Shown one piece after another: positions 50,383 to 59,058 of a stretch of 64,000 nt of DNA (position 1 is the first letter of the stretch; every line of letters starts with the position of its first letter). Origin of the DNA: Phycisphaerales bacterium (GTDB taxonomy: Bacteria > Planctomycetota > Phycisphaerae > Phycisphaerales > SM1A02); NCBI GenBank assembly GCA_022446795.1, contig JAKVBX010000003.1, forward strand, positions 175,056 to 239,055, written 5' to 3'. The translations under genes were made by a program, and so were the position numbers. The notes beneath the pieces were generated by a model that saw only the letters and a list, made by a program, of their open reading frames with translations, had not been told where the DNA came from and made no database searches.

Positions 50383-50988
50383 ATGTCCGAGGGAAGTCGA
50401 ACAACCACCGCCCTGCTCAACAACCTCCACGATGCGGACAACGATGCCGCGTGGCGGGAATTCGACGAGCGGTACCGCCCGATCCTCGTGGGCTTCGCCC
50501 GTCGACTCGGCCTTTCCGAGGCGGATGCCGTTGACGTCGCCCAGGAGACGATGGTCCAGTTCATCAAGGAATATCGCGAGGGCAAGTACGACCGGGAACG
50601 GGGTCGACTTCGATCGTGGCTCCTGGGCATCGCCCGGTTCCGCGTGGCCGGCATCTACCGCAAGCGGGCGGTCAGCCGCGTCAGCCGAGGCGAATCGGCC
50701 ATCGTCGACATGCCCCGGGACGACGAATTCGAAGAAGCCTGGGACACCGAGCGCCGCATGACCATTCTCCGGAGTGCCCTGGAGAAGCTGCGAACCACGA
50801 CCAAGATCGCGGACAAGACCGTTCGGGCATTCGAGATGGTGGCACTGCAGCAGCGACCAACCGCAGAAGCTGCCGCCGAACTTGAGATGACCGAGAACGA
50901 CGTCTACCTGGCCAAGAGTCGTGTCGCTTCCAAGCTGCGAGAGATCGTCGCGTCGCTTGAGAAGGTCTACGACGAGGACTCGGTGTGA
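50383..50988 (+). CDS. ECF-type RNA polymerase sigma factor
   Basis: 201 residues. Region 2 (about 20-95) shows WREFDERYRPILVGFARRLGLSEADAVDVAQETMVQFI and GRLRSWLLGIARF, the planctomycete-type form. Region 4 (about 120-185) ends in AAAELEMTENDVYLAKSRVASKLRE. It should direct RNA polymerase to a specific regulon. A Ser/Thr kinase gene overlaps its stop by 4 bases (GTGA), an arrangement known for planctomycete ECF groups in which the kinase replaces a classic anti-sigma factor. Confidence 0.92.
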   Translation: MSEGSRTTTALLNNLHDADNDAAWREFDERYRPILVGFARRLGLSEADAVDVAQETMVQFIKEYREGKYDRERGRLRSWLLGIARFRVAGIYRKRAVSRVSRGESAIVDMPRDDEFEEAWDTERRMTILRSALEKLRTTTKIADKTVRAFEMVALQQRPTAEAAAELEMTENDVYLAKSRVASKLREIVASLEKVYDEDSV

Positions 50989-53690
50989 GCCCAGCCCGGC
51001 AACGCAAGCCCACCGACGAGGAGTTGCGACTCATCGCCGCGGGCGGGACCGTCGAATCCGAGGTGATGTCCTGGCTGGCCGAGCATGACCCGGACGGCGA
51101 ACTGCTGGCCCAGGCTGGCGAGGACACCCCCGCAAGCGAGACCCCCTCGGAACCGGAATCGAAAGACGCCACCACACCGCGACGCCCCTCGCCCGCTGAG
51201 ATGCACCGCATCGCGGATGGTCGACGGGTTGATCCGGCGGTCGAACGGTGGCTCAAGGAAGAGGACGACGGCAGCGTCAAGGCAGAGATCGATCGCATCA
51301 AGAGTGACGCGGGCCTGCTGGCGGAACTGGCGGCCGTTCACAAGGAACGAGTGACACCTGGCAAGTCGATGCTCGATGCGCCGACTCCCGATGGCTACGA
51401 GATTCTCCGGGAGATCGACCGGGGCGCACAGGGCGCGGTCTACCTGGCCCGGCAGGTCGCCGCCAAGCGAGATGTCGCGTTGAAGGTCCTGTTGCAGGGC
51501 AGCTTCGCCACCGAACGCCAGCAGATGCGATTTGAACGGGAAGTCGAGGTCGTGGCCTCGCTGAAGCACCCCTGCATCGTCACGCTCTATGACAGTGGCC
51601 TCACGGACGAGGGCAATGCGTTCCTGGCCATGGAGTTCATCGATGGCGCCCCGCTGACGTCATTCCGGGTCGAATCCGGTGATGACCAGCGGCGCAAGCC
51701 CACGCTTGCGGAGAAGGCCGAATTGTTCATCGATGTCTGCGAGGCCGTCGGCTACGCCCACCAGCGCGGCATCATCCACCGCGACCTGAAACCAGCCAAC
51801 ATCCTGGTTGATCATGACGGGCAGCCTCACATCCTGGACTTCGGTCTCGCCAAGGCGGTCGAGAGCGACAACATGACGGAGTCCAAGTACGAGATGACCG
51901 CCGCGGGCGAGTTCATGGGCACCTTCGCCTATGCCTCCCCGGAACAGGTCTCTGGTGATCCGGATGCCGTCGATACCCGGACCGATGTCTATGCCCTGGG
52001 TGTCCTGCTGTATGAACTCGTGCTGGGTGAACGACCATATCGCGTCACCGGCTCCATCGCGCAGATGGTCAAGGCCATCATCGATGAACCACCGGTTCCC
52101 CCCCAGAGCATCGACGACTCGATCGACCAGGACCTGGAGACGATCCTGCTGCGGGCGCTCGACAAGGACGTGGATCGGCGCTACCAGTCACCCGGGGCGC
52201 TCGCGGCCGATGTGCGGCACTGGCTGCGAGGCGAGGCCATCGAGGCCCGGCGGGATGACGCCTGGTACGTCGCCCGGAAGTACCTGCGGCGGCACTGGAT
52301 TCCCGTCTCGGCCATCGCATCAGGCATGGTCGTGCTCGCCGTGTTCGCCGTCTTCATGACCGTGCTCTGGGAGCGAGCGGATCACTTCAACCGGACCTCC
52401 GATCGCATGCTGCTGGCGGCCACCGAACTGCTGGGCAACATGGACCCCGAAAACCCCGATACCCCCATGTCCGCTCGCAGCCAGGTTGAGGTCATGCAAC
52501 GGTGGGCAGCCATCATCAACGAGAACTTCACCGAGTTTCCCGATGTGCTGGCACGGCTCAACATCGACCTGGCCGTCAACTTCACCAGCCTGAACCAGCC
52601 CTCGGAATCTCGCCCACTGCTGGATGATGTCCTGAGCCATTACCGCAGCAAGGGAGAGGCGGACTCCGCCGAACTGGCCTTCGTCCTGCATCACTACGCC
52701 CGGACCCTGTTCTTCCAGAAGATCTATGAGGACTCCGAGGAGACCTACCAGCAGGCCTTCGAAATGCGACGCCGCCACCTCGGTGAGGACCACGTCGACA
52801 CTCTCGAGACCATGCAGCACTATGGCTACCTCCTGGGCCTGAATGGGAAGGTCGAGGAATCAGATGCCATCCTGAACGAAGCCTTGACGCTCTACGACCA
52901 ACAGCTTGCCACGGTTACCGATGCCAGCGAACAGAAGGCACTGGGCAACGGCCGGCTCAATGTCATGAACACGATCGTGCAGCGGAACCTGCTGGACCGT
53001 CCAGAACTTGCGTTGCCAGTGATCGTGCAGATCCTCGCGGACTTCTCCCGGAACTCGGACTCCGAGGAGCCCGACTGGCGCGTCGCAAATGTCCTGAGCA
53101 GCGCCGGGCTGGCTCGCCTGCTGCTTGATGATCTCGATGGCGCCCAGCGAGACCTGGAGCGGGCCCAGGAATACAAGGAGTTCCTCGGCAGCCCGGTGCG
53201 CATCGCCAACGGACAAGTACTGCTGGCCCGGCTGGCGATTCGACAGGATCGACTGGACGACGCCCGCGAGTGGATCGAGGCGGCCCGGGCCGAGCGATTG
53301 TCCAGGCTGCCGCCCACCGCGTCCGACGTCCGGGCCACCGAGCAGATCCTCGCTGAGATCCTGCTGAGACAGGGTCACGTGGATGAAGCGAAGCCACTCG
53401 TGGATGACATCGCCGAGCGGACCGCCAATTCACGCGATGTCGAGCGGCTGGTCATGCTGGATCGACTGCGGGCACTGGAGGCACTGGCCCAGGATGCCCC
53501 TGCCGATGCCGCCAGCCGACTGACGGCCGCCTGGGTCCGACTGGAAACAGCAGACAAGCTCGGGCACCCCCTGGCCCGAACGGTCGCGCGTGAACTGGCC
53601 GCCGTGCTCGACGCACTGGGTCAGGCGGAGGACGCTGAGACGTTCCGGATGCGCGCGCAACCACCGGCAGTGATCATCGAATCCAATTGA
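50985..53690 (+). CDS. Membrane Ser/Thr protein kinase with TPR-like sensor domain
   Basis: 901 residues. Two related N-terminal motifs of about 26 residues (9-35 and 69-94) precede a Hanks-type kinase domain (about 138-415): glycine loop DRGAQGAVYLA, K167, H265-R-D267 with LKPAN, D285-F-G and YASPEQ. A transmembrane helix (about 438-462) leads to a long helical TPR-like region (about 465-890), probably periplasmic. It is coupled to the ECF sigma gene by a GTGA overlap, so it likely controls that sigma factor by phosphorylation. The glycine loop departs from G-x-G-x-x-G, but the catalytic residues are intact. Confidence 0.92.
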   Translation: MSPARQRKPTDEELRLIAAGGTVESEVMSWLAEHDPDGELLAQAGEDTPASETPSEPESKDATTPRRPSPAEMHRIADGRRVDPAVERWLKEEDDGSVKAEIDRIKSDAGLLAELAAVHKERVTPGKSMLDAPTPDGYEILREIDRGAQGAVYLARQVAAKRDVALKVLLQGSFATERQQMRFEREVEVVASLKHPCIVTLYDSGLTDEGNAFLAMEFIDGAPLTSFRVESGDDQRRKPTLAEKAELFIDVCEAVGYAHQRGIIHRDLKPANILVDHDGQPHILDFGLAKAVESDNMTESKYEMTAAGEFMGTFAYASPEQVSGDPDAVDTRTDVYALGVLLYELVLGERPYRVTGSIAQMVKAIIDEPPVPPQSIDDSIDQDLETILLRALDKDVDRRYQSPGALAADVRHWLRGEAIEARRDDAWYVARKYLRRHWIPVSAIASGMVVLAVFAVFMTVLWERADHFNRTSDRMLLAATELLGNMDPENPDTPMSARSQVEVMQRWAAIINENFTEFPDVLARLNIDLAVNFTSLNQPSESRPLLDDVLSHYRSKGEADSAELAFVLHHYARTLFFQKIYEDSEETYQQAFEMRRRHLGEDHVDTLETMQHYGYLLGLNGKVEESDAILNEALTLYDQQLATVTDASEQKALGNGRLNVMNTIVQRNLLDRPELALPVIVQILADFSRNSDSEEPDWRVANVLSSAGLARLLLDDLDGAQRDLERAQEYKEFLGSPVRIANGQVLLARLAIRQDRLDDAREWIEAARAERLSRLPPTASDVRATEQILAEILLRQGHVDEAKPLVDDIAERTANSRDVERLVMLDRLRALEALAQDAPADAASRLTAAWVRLETADKLGHPLARTVARELAAVLDALGQAEDAETFRMRAQPPAVIIESN

Positions 53691-53702
53691 CTCTCGCGAA
53701 CC

Positions 53703-54431
53703 TCAGGCTCGGCGGCGACGCGTGCCGACCAGGCCTGCCACGGCCAACACAGCCAGGCCAGCGGGACCCGGGATCGGAAGTGAATCCACGCCGCTGACGA
53801 ACAGGTCGTAATCGCCGAAGTTGGCTGGATTGGGTGTCGTCCACTCGCTGGTCCAGGTCAGGTTCTCTGCACCCTGGGCCGGCCCGATGCTGCCAAAGGG
53901 CTGCTCGAACAGGTCGAACAGCAGCGTCGCGACGCCATCGACGTTGTCAACGAAGGCCTGCGACGGTGCCGACGTGATCGCCAGGTAGTAGATGCCGGGC
54001 TGATCGAAGAACTGGCCCTGCCCCCCGGATCCGCCGATGTTGTCCAGGATCGGATTGAAGTTCTGCGGGCTCGTGTTGTCACTCGCCATGATGGGATTGC
54101 CGTCCTTGTTGAAGAGGAACATCATCGAGTCCGGCACACCAAAGGTGGTGTCAGTCAGGCTGATCTTGAAGATCGAGGGATCAGAGACGAAGATCCTGTA
54201 GACGTCCTGGTAGTCACCATCGACGCTGCGGAAGCCTCCGCCACCTTCCAGGGAGCCAGCGATCGAGGTCACCGGCCCGGAGCCATTGGGATTCTTGACG
54301 TCTGCCGCATCATCACGGCTGGAACCCGCATCACCGGGCTCGACAAAGTTCGGACCTCGATAGGTCGACGCACCAGCCACCGCGGTGACCAGGACCACCC
54401 CCCCAATCACGGCCAGGAATTGGCGAGACAT
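53703..54431 (-). CDS. Secreted protein with P-x-P-G / hydrophobic / Arg C-terminal anchor
   Basis: 242 residues: signal peptide (about 1-21), a beta-rich domain with DVYRIFVSDPSIFKISL and IYYLAITSAP, similar in pattern to PPC/DVUA0089-type domains, and a tail L-P-I-P-G-P, hydrophobic helix, R-R-R-R-A. The tail matches the one at 36790-37569. AAAGGGAGAG precedes the ATG. Like the dockerin proteins it is exported, but it uses another C-terminal signal. It ends 12 nt from the convergent kinase gene. Confidence 0.78.
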   Translation of the reverse strand: MSRQFLAVIGGVVLVTAVAGASTYRGPNFVEPGDAGSSRDDAADVKNPNGSGPVTSIAGSLEGGGGFRSVDGDYQDVYRIFVSDPSIFKISLTDTTFGVPDSMMFLFNKDGNPIMASDNTSPQNFNPILDNIGGSGGQGQFFDQPGIYYLAITSAPSQAFVDNVDGVATLLFDLFEQPFGSIGPAQGAENLTWTSEWTTPNPANFGDYDLFVSGVDSLPIPGPAGLAVLAVAGLVGTRRRRA

Positions 54432-54540
54432 ATCTCTCTCCCTTTGATTTACGGGACCTGGCCGCGCGGGGCCGTCGTCCCATTGGATCCACCCAGAGGC
54501 TACCCTGCTCCAGCCCCTGATCCAAGCAGAGACCCTGAGA

Positions 54541-55623
54541 ATGCCCGATTCCGACCCCCTGAACCTGCGTGAGTACGCCCCAGAGGCCCAGGACAGCCTG
54601 GCCGAGATGGCCTGGAACTACTACGCGAGCGGTGCTGATGACGAGATCACCCTCCGGGACAACGAGGCCGCCTGGAGCCGGGCCCGGCTGCACTACCGCA
54701 TCCTGGCCGATGTTGCTGACCGCTCCGCCGCCTGCACGGTCCTCGGACATGACCTCTCCCTCCCCGTGATCGCAGCACCAACGGCCTTTCACCGGCTGGC
54801 CGACGACGTAGGCGAAGTCGCCACCGTACGGGCAACGACCGCTGCCGGAACGGCCATGGTCCTCAGCAGTTTGTCGACTGTTGATGTTGAAGAGGTGATG
54901 GCCGCCGCGACGGGCCCCGTGTTCTTCCAGTTGTATCTCTACCGTCACCGCGACGTCAGCCGGGACCTGGTGCGTCGCATCGAGGCCGCCGGTTGCCAGG
55001 CCCTGGTGCTCACCGTTGATGCGCCGGTCTGGGGGAATCGCGAACGCGATGTGCGTGACCAGTTCTCGCTTCCGGAGGGCATGGAGATTCGGAACCTCAC
55101 GGCCGAGGGTGGTCTCTCGCTGTCCTCCCGCGGCGGCTCGGGCCTGGCGGAGTTCTGCCATGAACACCTGGACCCCGGGCTGCGATGGGAACACGTCGAG
55201 TGGCTGCGCAGCATCACCGAACTGCCCATCGTGGTGAAGGGTGTCTGCCGACCTGATGATGCCGAACGCGCCGTGGAAGCCGGTGTCGCCGGGCTCATCG
55301 TGTCCAACCATGGTGGTCGCCAACTGGACACGTCACCTGCGACCTTCGATGTCCTCCCGGCTGTCTGTGAAGCCGTTGATGGCCGAGCGGAGGTCTGGGT
55401 CGACGGTGGCATTCGACGAGGAACGGACGTTCTCAAGGCGATCGCTGCTGGCGCCACGGCCACCCTCATCGGTCGACCGATCCTCTGGGGCCTCGCCGCC
55501 CGTGGCGAGGCCGGGGTAGCCCATGTCTGGTCCATCCTCAAGGATGAGTTCGATCGTGCCATGGCCCTGTCCGGCTGCCGCACCGTCGAGGACATCACCT
55601 CCGACCTGCTCGGACCTCGCTAG
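54541..55623 (+). CDS. FMN-dependent alpha-hydroxy acid oxidase/dehydrogenase
   Basis: A 360-residue TIM-barrel enzyme. FMN and catalytic motifs: P-V-I-A-A-P-T-A-F (75-83), Q130-L-Y, T158-V-D, K233 and S-N-H257-G-G-R260-Q-L-D, then D-G-G-I-R-R-G-T-D and G-R-P near the end. It oxidises a 2-hydroxy acid (lactate, glycolate or mandelate type) to the keto acid; which one is not evident. Its TAG stop shares CTAG (55620-55623) with the stop of the convergent DAG-kinase gene. Confidence 0.94.
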   Translation: MPDSDPLNLREYAPEAQDSLAEMAWNYYASGADDEITLRDNEAAWSRARLHYRILADVADRSAACTVLGHDLSLPVIAAPTAFHRLADDVGEVATVRATTAAGTAMVLSSLSTVDVEEVMAAATGPVFFQLYLYRHRDVSRDLVRRIEAAGCQALVLTVDAPVWGNRERDVRDQFSLPEGMEIRNLTAEGGLSLSSRGGSGLAEFCHEHLDPGLRWEHVEWLRSITELPIVVKGVCRPDDAERAVEAGVAGLIVSNHGGRQLDTSPATFDVLPAVCEAVDGRAEVWVDGGIRRGTDVLKAIAAGATATLIGRPILWGLAARGEAGVAHVWSILKDEFDRAMALSGCRTVEDITSDLLGPR

Positions 55624-56555
55624 AACCGCGACAGCACGCGAAGGGACGCGGGATCGCGGGCCGGCAGGAGGACCGGAATCGCCGCCCGTTCAGTGGTCAC
55701 CGTGACCGATGACATCGGGCCGTCGGCCAGCGTGTCGCCATCAACCTGCCAGCGTGTCCCCGGGTTGGACTGGATCGTGACCTCGTGCCCTCGGAATTCC
55801 AGGGCGTTTCGACCTCGCAAAAGCCGGTTCCGGAAGCGGGTCAGCCGAAGTCGACACCGCACGATCCAGTCGATCATGCCGATCATCCCGCGCATGGGGA
55901 CGAACAGGACATCGAGTCGGCCGTCATCCATGAGGGCACCGGGAACAGGATCGAACCGCGCCGCGTAGTCGGGACTGTTGGCCACGATGACCCAGCCTCG
56001 CCCATCCGTCACGCGACGTTCACCATCCACGTCGATCGTGTACCGAGCGGCTTTCCAGCGGAACATGACCTGCACCATGGGCCAGAGGTAGTTCAGGTTG
56101 GACACCGCACCGGTCCGGTTATCGCTGACGGTCTTCACGATCTCGGCATCGAAACCGGACGACACCATCAACAGGCTCGTTGTCGTTCCAACCTGGAGTC
56201 GATCAACCCGGTGGATCACCCGCTGCTCCAGGGCCGCCTCCAGGGCCGCCGGAGTGGCCGCCATGCCCAGGCTCCGCGCGAACAGGTTCTCGTTTCCCCC
56301 GCTGTGATGCCAGATCGGAATTCCGGTCGCTGCAGCCACGTCTGCCAGCAGTCGGACCGTGCCATCACCCCCCACCAGTACGAGCACCTCGGACCCCTCG
56401 ACTCGCTCGGCGACGCGATCCACCGGTTCTCCCGGTGCCCGCGTTGTTCGATTGACCGTCCAACCGCTCCGCTCAAGTGCCTGTTCCAATTGATCGGCTT
56501 TCCCGGTGGCCTTTGCCGAGGTTGGATTGGCCAGGATGGACAGGAAACGGGCCAT
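55620..56555 (-). CDS. Diacylglycerol/sphingosine-kinase-like lipid kinase (YegS family)
   Basis: 311 residues from the ATG at 56555. The catalytic domain shows I-L-A-N-P-T-S (7-13), V-G-G-D-G-T-V (61-67) and H-S-G-G-N-E-N-L-F-A-R-S-L-G (84-97), the bacterial DAGK form of GGDGT and GT.N.FA. The C-terminal beta domain includes GALMDDGRLDVLFV and VDGD. It phosphorylates a lipid alcohol such as diacylglycerol. The start is preferred over 56714 because the longer reading adds unrelated sequence. AGGA lies about 8 nt upstream. Confidence 0.9.
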   Translation of the reverse strand: MARFLSILANPTSAKATGKADQLEQALERSGWTVNRTTRAPGEPVDRVAERVEGSEVLVLVGGDGTVRLLADVAAATGIPIWHHSGGNENLFARSLGMAATPAALEAALEQRVIHRVDRLQVGTTTSLLMVSSGFDAEIVKTVSDNRTGAVSNLNYLWPMVQVMFRWKAARYTIDVDGERRVTDGRGWVIVANSPDYAARFDPVPGALMDDGRLDVLFVPMRGMIGMIDWIVRCRLRLTRFRNRLLRGRNALEFRGHEVTIQSNPGTRWQVDGDTLADGPMSSVTVTTERAAIPVLLPARDPASLRVLSRF

Positions 56556-56675
56556 GTGTGAATCCTGCGCATGTTTCAGCGCATACTTGAGGCAAGGGCT
56601 ACCGATCAGCGAATCGGTGGCGTATCGTCTCTGCTGACATGGACCACGTCCAGCCATGGCCCCGGACACCCTCAC

Positions 56676-58109
56676 ATGACTCCTCACCCACTCAATCGAC
56701 GCCAATTCGTACACCGAGCGGCTGCCGCGTCAGTGGGCTTCACGGGCCTTGGGCGACTGCTGGAGCAGCCGCTGCAGGGCAACTGGCTGCGAGAGTTGGC
56801 CGACCCGGGGTATGGGCCGCTGCAGGCAGACCCGCAGAAGGTGGTCGACTTGCCCGAGGGGTTCAGCTACACGGTCCTGTCGATCGCCGGCGAGACCATG
56901 ACCGATGGCCTCCTGGTACCCGGCAAGCACGACGGGATGGGCGCCATTCCCGGCCCGGGTGGCACCACGATTCTCATTCGCAACCACGAGATCTCACCGG
57001 GTCACCGATGCATCGGACCATTCGATCCGGAACTGGCCGGGCTGGTCAAGGTGAAGCAGGATCTCATCTATGACATCGGGAAGACCGCTACAGGTGAGCC
57101 GGCACCCTCCCGTGGTGGATGTACCCGCCTGGTCTATGACACCCAGGCCAACGAAGGCACGGGCGCCCTGGTCAGTCACGAGTTGGCGCTGGTTGGAACC
57201 GAACACAATTGCGCGGGAGGAATCACTCCCCACGGCACGTGGCTCAGTTGTGAAGAGTCGATCGTCGGCCCCACGGTGGACAAGCCCTGGCAGCAACCGC
57301 ACGGGTATGTCTTTGAAGTCCCGGCCACCCCGGGAGGTGGACTCGTCAAGCCGGTACCCATCGTTCCGATGGGCCGCATGAACCATGAAGCCGTCGCCAT
57401 CGACGCTCGAACCGGAATCGTGTACCTGACGGAAGATCGCAACGACGGTTGCCTGTACCGGTTCATCCCGGAGTCCAGCCACCGCTATCTCGAGGGTGGT
57501 CGACTCGAAGCCCTCGCGATCACCGGAACTCGACAGGTGGACACGAGGCACTGGGAAGACCCCGACCCGACCCCGGTCGGCCATTCACTTCCCGTTCGCT
57601 GGATACCGCTTGAGGATGTGGATTCCGCCGATGACTCCCTCCGCTACCAGGCCTGGGAGAAAGGTGCTGCCCGCTTCGCCCGTGGCGAAGGCATGTGGCC
57701 CGGCAAGGACGAGATCTACTTCGCCTGCACCACTGGCGGCACGAATCAACGGGGCCAGATCTGGCGATACCGGCCCGCGGATCCAAGCGTCGAAGGCACA
57801 CCCATGGAACGGATCGCCCCGAGTGGGCGACTGGAACTGGTCGCGGAGCCCAATGATGCCAGCATCGTCGAGCATGCCGACAACCTGACGGTCGCCCCGT
57901 GGGGAGACCTGATCGTCTGTGAGGACGGAACCGAGGATCAGTTCCTCCTTGGTGTCACGCCCACGGGCCAGTTCTACAAGTTCGGACGCAACGCCATGAA
58001 TCGGTCCGAGTTCGCGGGCGCCACGTTCTCACCAGATGCCTCGACGCTGTTCGTCAACATCCAGAACCCGGGGTTGACCCTGGCCATTCGTGGCCCCTGG
58101 CGCACCTGA
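56676..58109 (+). CDS. Tat-exported PhoX-like protein (DUF839)
   Basis: 477 residues. The N-terminus LNRRQFVHRAAAASVGFTG is a twin-arginine signal. The body is a beta-propeller of the PhoX/DUF839 family: DGMGAIPGPGGTTILIRNHE, GTWLSCEESI, GRMNHEAVAID, YLTEDRNDGCLYRFIP, GEGMWPGKDEIYFACT, DNLTVAPWGDLIVCEDG. PhoX members are calcium-dependent alkaline phosphatases; many DUF839 proteins lack proven activity, so phosphatase function is possible only. The ATG at 56676 starts the Tat signal; upstream codons are in frame but unsupported. Confidence 0.87.
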   Translation: MTPHPLNRRQFVHRAAAASVGFTGLGRLLEQPLQGNWLRELADPGYGPLQADPQKVVDLPEGFSYTVLSIAGETMTDGLLVPGKHDGMGAIPGPGGTTILIRNHEISPGHRCIGPFDPELAGLVKVKQDLIYDIGKTATGEPAPSRGGCTRLVYDTQANEGTGALVSHELALVGTEHNCAGGITPHGTWLSCEESIVGPTVDKPWQQPHGYVFEVPATPGGGLVKPVPIVPMGRMNHEAVAIDARTGIVYLTEDRNDGCLYRFIPESSHRYLEGGRLEALAITGTRQVDTRHWEDPDPTPVGHSLPVRWIPLEDVDSADDSLRYQAWEKGAARFARGEGMWPGKDEIYFACTTGGTNQRGQIWRYRPADPSVEGTPMERIAPSGRLELVAEPNDASIVEHADNLTVAPWGDLIVCEDGTEDQFLLGVTPTGQFYKFGRNAMNRSEFAGATFSPDASTLFVNIQNPGLTLAIRGPWRT

Positions 58110-58111
58110 CG

Positions 58112-59032
58112 TCACGAGCATGAACGCATTCGAAACCTGGCGGTATAGGTACACCCCGGGTCCACCACCGGACCCGGTGGGTCCTGGTCATCCAACGCTG
58201 CGGTGATCGCGGTCATGGGTTCGATGCAGGCGAAGTCCGCACCATCCGGCGAGTAGATCTGCATCCACCGCCAGCCCTCGAGAAACTCGAATTGAATACC
58301 ACCGGCCGTGGCACGCAACTCGACCGTGTCACCATCACTGATTCCCGAGAAGCAGTGATCCCAGCTTCGTTCACCGAGCGGCCGGGCCCCACCGGCGGGT
58401 GTCCGGTCGGCCCCGGGCACGGGCAGGCAGTCCTCGTCCAGCGGAACCTCTTCCACATCAGGCAGGTGCATGGTGATGTCACCACGTGAGGCACCGGGTA
58501 TCACGACGTAGGGGTGCCATCCGAAGCTCACCGGAACACGTTCATCGCCGGCGGTCACGCTTGTTCGAACCTCGAGGCCATCGGAATCAAGTGTCCATTG
58601 GATTTCCAACCGATGAGCGAACGGAAAGGCCGCCATCAGGACCTCGTGGTCCTGCCAGTCGATGGCCGCCATGCACCCACCATCGGTGGCCTGCGTTTCC
58701 CAGTCCGACCACCTCACGAGCAGACCATGCATCGGCCGCCCATTGCCATCACGATGGACACGAGCATGGCCGTCCAGGTCGATGCGCTTGCCGCCGAAGG
58801 ACCACTGGTCGCTGCGCAGTCGATTCGCCCACGGGTACAGCAGGGGCAGACCGCCCGTGTGTTCCTCCCGCAGGAACTGGTCCAGCGGCTGCGAGAGATG
58901 AAGATGCTCCCGCCCCCCGACCTGCCATGACACACCCGCGAATCCCGCCGCCGGCGCGAGCCGGAGCAGTTGACCGCTGGCGGGATGCGTGAGATCCAGG
59001 AGTCCCTGGGTCGATGTCGAGGACTGGTCCAT
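58112..59032 (-). CDS. Aldose 1-epimerase-like sugar mutarotase
   Basis: 306 residues with the galactose-mutarotase fold pattern: LPLLYPWANRLRSDQW (conserved R and N of the sugar site), P-M-H-G-L-L (catalytic His), VSFGWHPYVVIPG (second His) and ACIEPMTAITAAL (the catalytic Glu in 'EP.T'). It interconverts anomers of aldoses or hexose-6-phosphates. The ATG at 59032 fits the family start; earlier codons overlap the neighbour. It ends 2 nt from the stop of the PhoX-like gene, so the two are convergent with no spacer. Confidence 0.87.
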   Translation of the reverse strand: MDQSSTSTQGLLDLTHPASGQLLRLAPAAGFAGVSWQVGGREHLHLSQPLDQFLREEHTGGLPLLYPWANRLRSDQWSFGGKRIDLDGHARVHRDGNGRPMHGLLVRWSDWETQATDGGCMAAIDWQDHEVLMAAFPFAHRLEIQWTLDSDGLEVRTSVTAGDERVPVSFGWHPYVVIPGASRGDITMHLPDVEEVPLDEDCLPVPGADRTPAGGARPLGERSWDHCFSGISDGDTVELRATAGGIQFEFLEGWRWMQIYSPDGADFACIEPMTAITAALDDQDPPGPVVDPGCTYTARFRMRSCS

Positions 59033-59058
59033 GATCCGGATCGCTCCGTCGCTGTGCG

